The notes below the pieces were generated by a model. That model did not search any database and was not told the origin of the DNA. It was given only the letters and a program-made list of their open reading frames with translations. A stretch of DNA of 64,000 nucleotides from Pseudomonadota bacterium. GTDB lineage: Bacteria > Pseudomonadota > Gammaproteobacteria > Burkholderiales > Thiobacillaceae. Positions within the stretch are counted from its first letter, which is position 1. Each line of letters starts with the position of its first letter. Below, piece by piece: positions 58,102-64,000 of the stretch. The DNA lies in contig JAJZPR010000004.1 in NCBI GenBank assembly GCA_021847835.1, positions 62,001 to 126,000 of the forward strand, written 5' to 3'. The position numbers and the translations under genes are program-made.

Positions 58102-58860
58102 TCAGGCCTTGCGCAAAAGCCGCAGGCTTTCCAGCGTGACGTAGCCCTGGCCCTGCCAGGCGCCTGACAGCGCGGTGGCGGGCGCGTCGGGTTCGCCCAG
58201 ATCGGTGAGCACCACGGCGGCGCCGGTGAAGTCGTGGTCGCGGGTGTAATCGTTGACCGTGATGATGGTCTTTAGCCCGGCGCCGCGGCTCGCGCGGATG
58301 CCGTTTTCCGAGTCCTCGAAGGCCAGGCAGGCTTCCGGCTTGAGCTTCATCTGCTCCATGGCCCAGAGATAAATGTCGGGCGCGGGCTTCTTGGCCGGCA
58401 CGATGTCGCCCGCGGCGATGACCTCGAACCACTCGCTGCTGCCCTTGCCCAGGCTGTGCTCCAGCAGGGTGGTGACGTTTTCAGGCGTGGTGGTGGTGGC
58501 GACCGCCAGGCGCAGGCCGGCGTCCATGGCTTCCAGCAGCAGGCGCCTGACGCCGGGGCGCATGGGCACGTTGCCCTCGGCCAGCATGGCGGTGTAATGG
58601 CGGGTCTTGGCCTTGTGCAATTCGGTCACGAGATCGCTGAAATCGGCGGGCTTCTGGTAATCCGGCCGGAAGCTGTCCACATAGTGTTTCATGCGTTCCT
58701 TGCCGCCGGTGACGGCCAGCAGCTTGCCGTAAAGGGGGACATCCCAGTCCCAATCCAGGCCGAATTCGCGGAAGGCGGCGTTGAAGGCGGGGCGGTGTCC
58801 GTCGCGCTCGGTGTCGGCGAGGGTGCCGTCCACGTCAAAAAGCAGGGCTTGCAAAGACAT
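58102..58860 (-). CDS. HAD-superfamily hydrolase (CbbY-like)
   Basis: LLFDVDGTLADTERDGHRPAFNAAFREFGLDWDWDVPLYGKLLAVTGGKERM. Confidence 0.85.
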   Translation of the reverse strand: MSLQALLFDVDGTLADTERDGHRPAFNAAFREFGLDWDWDVPLYGKLLAVTGGKERMKHYVDSFRPDYQKPADFSDLVTELHKAKTRHYTAMLAEGNVPMRPGVRRLLLEAMDAGLRLAVATTTTPENVTTLLEHSLGKGSSEWFEVIAAGDIVPAKKPAPDIYLWAMEQMKLKPEACLAFEDSENGIRASRGAGLKTIITVNDYTRDHDFTGAAVVLTDLGEPDAPATALSGAWQGQGYVTLESLRLLRKA

Positions 58861-58949
58861 GATTGGTCAAGATCAATAATGGGTTGCGGTTTGGGGGGGA
58901 AATCTGTTATTAAGTCAGGTTTATTTTGTTCAGTTCAACCGGAAAACAT

Positions 58950-59372
58950 ATGGCCACCGAACATTTGAAGCGTTTTGAACCCTACAAGGCCAAAAAGGGC
59001 GAGGAATACATGAACGAAAAGCAATTCGCGCATTTTCGCAAAATCCTCGAGGCCTGGAAAGCCGAGCTGTCCCAGGACATCGACACCACCATCCACTCCA
59101 TGCAGGACGAGGCCACGGTGTTCGCCGACCCCAACGACCGCGCCACCCAGGAATCCGACATGGCGCTGGAACTGAGGAACCGCGACCGCGAGCGCAAGCT
59201 GATCAAGAAGATCGACGAGACCATCGCCAAGATCGATGCCGGCGACTACGGCTACTGCGACTCCTGCGGCGTGGAAATCGGCATCGAGCGCCTGCAGGCG
59301 CGCCCCACCGCCAGCCTCTGCATCGACTGCAAGACGCTGGAGGAGATCAAGGAAAAGCAGGTCGCCAAGTAA
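58950..59372 (+). CDS. dksA: RNA polymerase-binding transcription factor DksA
   Basis: [68 protein letters not shown]. Confidence 0.94.
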   Translation: MATEHLKRFEPYKAKKGEEYMNEKQFAHFRKILEAWKAELSQDIDTTIHSMQDEATVFADPNDRATQESDMALELRNRDRERKLIKKIDETIAKIDAGDYGYCDSCGVEIGIERLQARPTASLCIDCKTLEEIKEKQVAK

Positions 59373-59382
59373 GAGCGCAGCT

Positions 59383-59823
59383 ATGAACGCGCCGCAGAAG
59401 GTCAGCACCGACTTCGAAGCCAAGTACTGGGGCATGCTCTACAACGTGCTGTCCTGGGAGCAGCTGACGGCTTTCTGGGGCAAGGTGGATTGCGGTGCCG
59501 GCTGGTATCTCTATGCCGTCGGCCAGGATGTGCCCGAAGCGCCTGCCCGTGCCGAGGATGTCAAGCGCTTTGTCCATCACATCGACGAGCTGCTGCGCAG
59601 GGAACACGACGAGGACTACTGTGGCATCGTCTATGCGGACGACCTGCAAAACCCGAGCTTTATCAAGATCTACGACCCCCACAATCTCGGGGTGTCGTGC
59701 GGCTCCAGCGGGCACCATATTTTTCCCGGCTGGACCATGAGCCTGCAGGCGCCGGTCGATCTCAAGCCGGCCGTGGTGCCGAACAACCGCAAAAGATGGT
59801 GGACGTCCTTGTTCGGCGGTTAG
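59383..59823 (+). CDS. Hypothetical protein
   Basis: 147-aa ORF downstream of dksA, followed by terminator. Confidence 0.65.
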   Translation: MNAPQKVSTDFEAKYWGMLYNVLSWEQLTAFWGKVDCGAGWYLYAVGQDVPEAPARAEDVKRFVHHIDELLRREHDEDYCGIVYADDLQNPSFIKIYDPHNLGVSCGSSGHHIFPGWTMSLQAPVDLKPAVVPNNRKRWWTSLFGG

Positions 59824-59837
59824 TACGCACCACAAAT

Positions 59838-59871
59838 AAAAAACGCCCTGCTTGGCAGGGCGTTTTTTTGC
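59838..59871 (+). terminator. Rho-independent terminator
   Basis: AAAAAACGCCCTGCTTGGCAGGGCGTTTTTTT. Confidence 0.88.
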
Positions 59872-59886
59872 TGACGGCCAGGAAAA

Positions 59887-60156
59887 TTACTTCTTGGCAG
59901 GGGCAGCCGGAGTAGCCGGGGCAGCAGGCGCTGCGGCTTCAGCTTTCTTTTCTTCAGCTTTTTTCTTGGCGGCTTTCTTGGGGGCTTTCTTGGGGGCTTC
60001 AGCGGGCTTTTCGGCAGTTGCAGAAGCGGCCGGAGCAGCGGGCGTGGCGGCTGCGGCGGGAGCCGCCGGGGTGGCAGGGGTCGCCTTGGGGGCGTCGGCA
60101 GCCATCACGGAACCGGCAAAAGCGGTGGCGATCAGGGCAATCAGCAGCTTGTTCAT
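59887..60156 (-). CDS. Exported Ala/Pro/Lys-rich low-complexity protein
   Basis: Signal peptide MNKLLIALIATAFAGSVMA then PATPAAPAAAATPAAPAAS...KKAPKKAAKKKAEEKKAE. Confidence 0.6.
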   Translation of the reverse strand: MNKLLIALIATAFAGSVMAADAPKATPATPAAPAAAATPAAPAASATAEKPAEAPKKAPKKAAKKKAEEKKAEAAAPAAPATPAAPAKK

Positions 60157-60307
60157 CTAAATCTCCTGGGTTGAATGGTGAATTCACAGGCAGACGCGCC
60201 TGCTTGGGGAAAGATGCTATGCCCGCCGACTTACACCAAGCTTACATGCATCCGCTTTTCCCCCAGTCCTGCATGACTGGCCGGATGACTGGGGCTAGAA
60301 TCCCGGC

Positions 60308-60979
60308 ATGCGCATCCTGCTAGTGGAAGACGATCCGGCATTGTCCGCCAGCCTGAAACAGGGCTTGCAGCAGATGGGCTTTGCCGTGGAACTGAGCCAC
60401 GACGGCGCCGAGGCGGACGCCATTCTTTCCCTGCGGACGTTTGACGTGGTGGTGCTGGATCTCGGGCTGCCAGGGATGGCCGGCATGGAGGTTCTGAAAC
60501 GCTTCCGCAAGCGGGGGGCGGCAACGCCAGTGCTCATCCTGACTGCGCGCGACGCCCTGCCGGACCGGGTCGCGGGCCTGAAGGCCGGCGCCGACGACTA
60601 TGTGCTCAAACCCTTCGATTTCGAGGAACTCGAAGCCAGGCTGCACGCGCTGCTCCGGCGCACCCGCTCGGCACGCTCGGGCTATCTGGAGGCCGGCGAC
60701 CTGCGCCTCGACAAGAGCAGCCGCCAGGCATATTTCCTCAATCAGCCGCTCAATTTGTCCTCGCGCGAAGCGGCGGTGCTGGAACTGCTGATGGACCGTT
60801 GCGGCAGGGTGGTCGGCAAGGACCGGATTGCCGAGCATCTGACCGGCCTGGAAGAGGAAATCGGCCAGAACGCGGTGGAAGTGTACGTGCACCGCCTGCG
60901 CAAGAAACTGGAGCCTCTTGGCGTGTCGGTGCGCACCCTGCGCGGCCTGGGCTATCTGCTGGAAAAGATCGGTGGCTGA
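60308..60979 (+). CDS. OmpR-family response regulator
   Basis: MRILLVEDDPALSASLKQGLQQMGF; C-terminal winged helix VEVYVHRLRKKLEPLGVSVRTLRGLGYLLE. Confidence 0.93.
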   Translation: MRILLVEDDPALSASLKQGLQQMGFAVELSHDGAEADAILSLRTFDVVVLDLGLPGMAGMEVLKRFRKRGAATPVLILTARDALPDRVAGLKAGADDYVLKPFDFEELEARLHALLRRTRSARSGYLEAGDLRLDKSSRQAYFLNQPLNLSSREAAVLELLMDRCGRVVGKDRIAEHLTGLEEEIGQNAVEVYVHRLRKKLEPLGVSVRTLRGLGYLLEKIGG

Positions 60980-62369
60980 CGATTCCGGAACAAGCAGCTA
61001 CAGCCTGCGCCGCGTATTCCTGTTCAGGCTGCTGATTTTTCTGGTGCCGCTGGCGCTGCTCACGCTGGGGGGAGCCTATCTCGTGACCCTGCACTACGCC
61101 AATGCGGCTTTCGACCGTTCCCTGGCGAGGCGGGTCTATGCCCTTGCCGACCAGGTCGAGGTGGTGCGCGGCAAGGTGACGGTGGACTTGCCGCAATCGG
61201 CGCACGACATTCTGGAGTTCGATCCCGCGGACGTGCTTTATTTCCGGGTGGCCGGTCCGAAGGGCGAGCATCTGGCCGGCTCCGAGGAATTGCCGCTGCC
61301 GCCTGCCGGTCTGCTCCGGGAGGGCGGCAGGCCGGTCTATTTCGATACGCGGCTCAATGCCGGCAAGGTTCGCGTCGCGGCCTACGGCCTGTCGCTCAAG
61401 GGCACGCGGGCAAAAGGCAGGGTGCTGATCCTGGCGGGGGAGACGATGGCCAAGCGCACGAAACTGGCCGAGGAGATCCTGCTTGCCGTGCTGCTGCCCA
61501 TGATCGCCGTGGTCGGCCTGATGATCTACGCCATCAGTCTCGCGGTCGACATGAGCCTGAGGCCGGTCCAGGCAATCAGGCAGGCGATCGCCCGCAGGAG
61601 CCCGCACGACCTCGATCCCATCGAGTTGCAGGGCCTGCCTGCCGAGATCGAGCCGTTGCTGGCGGAAATGAACCGGCTGATGGCCGGTTTGCGTGCCCTG
61701 CATGACTCGCGCCAGCGTTTCCTGGCGGATTCCGCGCACCAGCTGCGTACGCCGCTGGCCAGCATGCGCGCGCAGACCGAGCTGGCGGCCCGCAGTGTGC
61801 GGGACGAGGGCAGCCGGCAGGCCCTGGCCGGGCTGTTGGCAAGCCTGGATCGCCAAAGCCGTCTGGTGAGCCAGCTACTGGCCTTGTCGCGTGCGGAAAA
61901 TGCCCTGGCCGACCCGGTTCGGGATGAAATCCGGCTCGACGAAATGGCGCGCGGCGTTGCCGCCGAATGGGCGCCGCGGGCGCTGGAGCGCGGCATCGAG
62001 TTGTCCTTTGAATCGGCGCATGGCCCGCTTCGCGTGGCAGGCAACGTGCATGCGCTGACCGAGGCGCTGACCAATCTGATCGACAATGCCCTGCGTTATT
62101 GCCGTGCCGGCGATCAGGTGACGGTGGAGGCATATGTGGAAAAGGGCAGCGCTTGCCTCGCCGTGCGGGATAGCGGGCCAGGCGTGCCGCAGGAAGCGTT
62201 GCCCAAACTGTTCCAGCGCTTCTATCGAGTCCCCGGCTCGCAGGCGGAAGGCTGCGGGCTGGGGCTGGCGATCGTGCGCCAGGTCGCCATGGCCTATGAC
62301 GGCGAAGCCAAAGCCCGAAACAGGCAGGGAGGGGGGCTGGAAGTCAGCATGTGCTTCCCGCAGGCATAA
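60972..62369 (+). CDS. Sensor histidine kinase (QseC/TctE-like)
   Basis: GTG start overlapping regulator; DSAHQLRTPLASMRAQTELA; VRDSGPGVPQEALPKLFQRFYRV. Confidence 0.92.
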   Translation: MADDSGTSSYSLRRVFLFRLLIFLVPLALLTLGGAYLVTLHYANAAFDRSLARRVYALADQVEVVRGKVTVDLPQSAHDILEFDPADVLYFRVAGPKGEHLAGSEELPLPPAGLLREGGRPVYFDTRLNAGKVRVAAYGLSLKGTRAKGRVLILAGETMAKRTKLAEEILLAVLLPMIAVVGLMIYAISLAVDMSLRPVQAIRQAIARRSPHDLDPIELQGLPAEIEPLLAEMNRLMAGLRALHDSRQRFLADSAHQLRTPLASMRAQTELAARSVRDEGSRQALAGLLASLDRQSRLVSQLLALSRAENALADPVRDEIRLDEMARGVAAEWAPRALERGIELSFESAHGPLRVAGNVHALTEALTNLIDNALRYCRAGDQVTVEAYVEKGSACLAVRDSGPGVPQEALPKLFQRFYRVPGSQAEGCGLGLAIVRQVAMAYDGEAKARNRQGGGLEVSMCFPQA

Positions 62370-62397
62370 AAAAAACCCGCGCCAGGCGCGGGTTCCT
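62366..62397. terminator. Terminator-like hairpin
   Basis: AAAAAAAACCCGCGCCAGGCGCGGGTTCC. Confidence 0.75.
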
Positions 62398-62416
62398 GAT
62401 GGCGCCAGGCTGTCTG

Positions 62417-64000
62417 TCAGTCAGACGCGCCTTCCGGTGCAGGGGCGGCGGGCGCCTCTTCCTTCCTGGGCGGATCGATCAGCGCTTTCATCGACAGACG
62501 CAGGCGGCCCTTCTCGTCGGCTTCCAGCACTTTCACGCGCACCGGCTGGCCTTCCTTGAGGTGCTCGGCCACGGTGGCGATGCGCTCGTGCGCGATCTGG
62601 GAGATGTGCAAGAGGCCGTCGCGGCCGGGCAGCACATTCACGATGGCGCCGAAGTCGAGCAGCTTGATCACGGTGCCGTCGTATACGGCGCCGACTTCCA
62701 CCTCGGCGGTGATTTCCTCGATGCGCTTCTTCGCGGCTTCGCCGGATTCGGTGCTGGTGCAGGCGATCTTGATGCTGCCGTCTTCTTCAATGTCGATCTG
62801 CGTGCCGGTTTCCTCGGTCAGCGCGCGAATCACGGCGCCGCCCTTGCCGATCACGTCGCGGATTTTCTCCGGATTGATCTTCATGATGATGATGCGCGGG
62901 GCATAGGCGGACATTTCCTCGCGGGCGCCGCCCATGGCTTCCTTCATCAGGCCGAGGATGTGCATGCGGCCTTCGCGCGCCTGCTTCAGCGCGGCGTCCA
63001 TGATTTCCTTGGTGATGCCCTGGATCTTGATGTCCATCTGCAGGGCGGTGACGCCCTTCTCGGAACCGGCCACCTTGAAGTCCATGTCGCCGAGGTGATC
63101 CTCGTCGCCGAGGATGTCGGTCAGCACGGCGAACTTGCCGCCTTCCTTGATCAGGCCCATGGCGATGCCGGCGATGTGCGCCTTCATCGGCACGCCGGCG
63201 TCCAGCATCGACAGGCAGCCGCCGCAGACCGAGGCCATGGAGGAGGAGCCGTTGGATTCGGTGATCTCGGACACCACGCGCAGGGTGTAGCCGAATTCTT
63301 CCTTGGACGGCAGCGCGGCCAGCAGGGCGCGCTTGGCCAGGCGGCCGTGGCCGATTTCGCGGCGCTTGGGGCTGCCCACGCGGCCGGTTTCGCCGGTGGC
63401 GAAGGGCGGCATGTTGTAGTGCAGCAGGAAGCGCTCGGAGTACTCGCCCATCAGCGATTCGATGGTCTGCTCGTCGCGGCCGGTGCCCAGGGTGGTGACC
63501 ACCAGGGCCTGGGTTTCGCCGCGGGTGAACAGGGCGGAGCCGTGGGTGCGCGGCAGCACGCCGGTGCGGATGGTGATGGGACGCACGGTGCGGGTGTCGC
63601 GGCCGTCGATGCGCGGCTGGCCGGAGAGGATGCGGCCGCGCACGACACGCGCTTCCAGCTTGAAGAATTCGTCCTTGACCACGTTCACCGCCAGGGTGTC
63701 CATGTCGGCGGTGATGAGCTCGCTGAAGACTTTTTCGCGGATGACATCCACGGCGGCGACGCGCGCCTGCTTCTGCTTGATGGAATAGGCTTCCTGCATG
63801 GCCGCGCCAGCCATGGCTTCGATCTTGTTGATGAGCTCGGTGTTGGGCGCAGGCGCTTCCCACTCCCAGGGATCCTTGCCGGCTTCATCGGCCAGTTCGT
63901 TGATGGCATCGATGGCGGCCTGCATTTGCTGGTGGCCGAACACGACCGCACCCAGCATGATGTCTTCCGGCAATTCCATGGCTTCGGATTCCACCATCAG
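62417..64000 (-). CDS. pnp: Polynucleotide phosphorylase (5' part beyond window)
   Basis: [10 protein letters not shown]-type RNase PH domain, KH ([25 protein letters not shown]) and S1 domain ([34 protein letters not shown]). Confidence 0.95.
   Translation of the reverse strand: MMVESEAMELPEDIMLGAVVFGHQQMQAAIDAINELADEAGKDPWEWEAPAPNTELINKIEAMAGAAMQEAYSIKQKQARVAAVDVIREKVFSELITADMDTLAVNVVKDEFFKLEARVVRGRILSGQPRIDGRDTRTVRPITIRTGVLPRTHGSALFTRGETQALVVTTLGTGRDEQTIESLMGEYSERFLLHYNMPPFATGETGRVGSPKRREIGHGRLAKRALLAALPSKEEFGYTLRVVSEITESNGSSSMASVCGGCLSMLDAGVPMKAHIAGIAMGLIKEGGKFAVLTDILGDEDHLGDMDFKVAGSEKGVTALQMDIKIQGITKEIMDAALKQAREGRMHILGLMKEAMGGAREEMSAYAPRIIIMKINPEKIRDVIGKGGAVIRALTEETGTQIDIEEDGSIKIACTSTESGEAAKKRIEEITAEVEVGAVYDGTVIKLLDFGAIVNVLPGRDGLLHISQIAHERIATVAEHLKEGQPVRVKVLEADEKGRLRLSMKALIDPPRKEEAPAAPAPEGASD

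Noticed and set aside
59887-60156. Histone H1-like DNA-binding protein (KKAPKKAAKKK)
   Set aside because: Has a clear signal peptide and an Ala/Pro-rich exported low-complexity sequence; nucleoid role unlikely.

Overview
This is a GC-rich proteobacterial chromosome segment, probably a sulfur/nitrogen-metabolising betaproteobacterium. Host-side content includes a TusA/YeeE sulfur-trafficking cluster, rubredoxin reductase/rubredoxin/rubrerythrin, a PAS-GGDEF-EAL regulator with histidine kinase and response regulator, divergent metE/metR and oxyR/katG, a ZIP transporter, a DsrC/TusE-like protein, a full assimilatory nitrate operon (nrtA-globin-nrtB-nrtD-nirB-nirD-nasA) with a NasT-type ANTAR regulator, folD, dksA, a two-component system and partial pnp. 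The most interesting part is an ~18.3-kb integrated element at 38419-56783, bounded by a 46-bp direct repeat that duplicates the 3' part of tRNA-His. It carries a tyrosine integrase, an IncQ-like replication module (RepA-type ATPase, putative RepC-type initiator, four 21-bp iterons, RepB-type primase), a MobF relaxase, a TraD/VirD4 coupling protein, and only a trbJ/VirB5 - small ORF - trbL/VirB6 subset of a T4SS. It also has unexplained structure: at least six copies of a 20-bp intergenic motif each next to a hairpin, a ~256-bp nested palindrome with 27-bp perfect arms, and paired short tandem arrays. Next to it is a DUF6883/DUF4926-like gene pair bounded by degenerate repeats of the same att region. 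Family names are from recognition of the translations; no database search was run.
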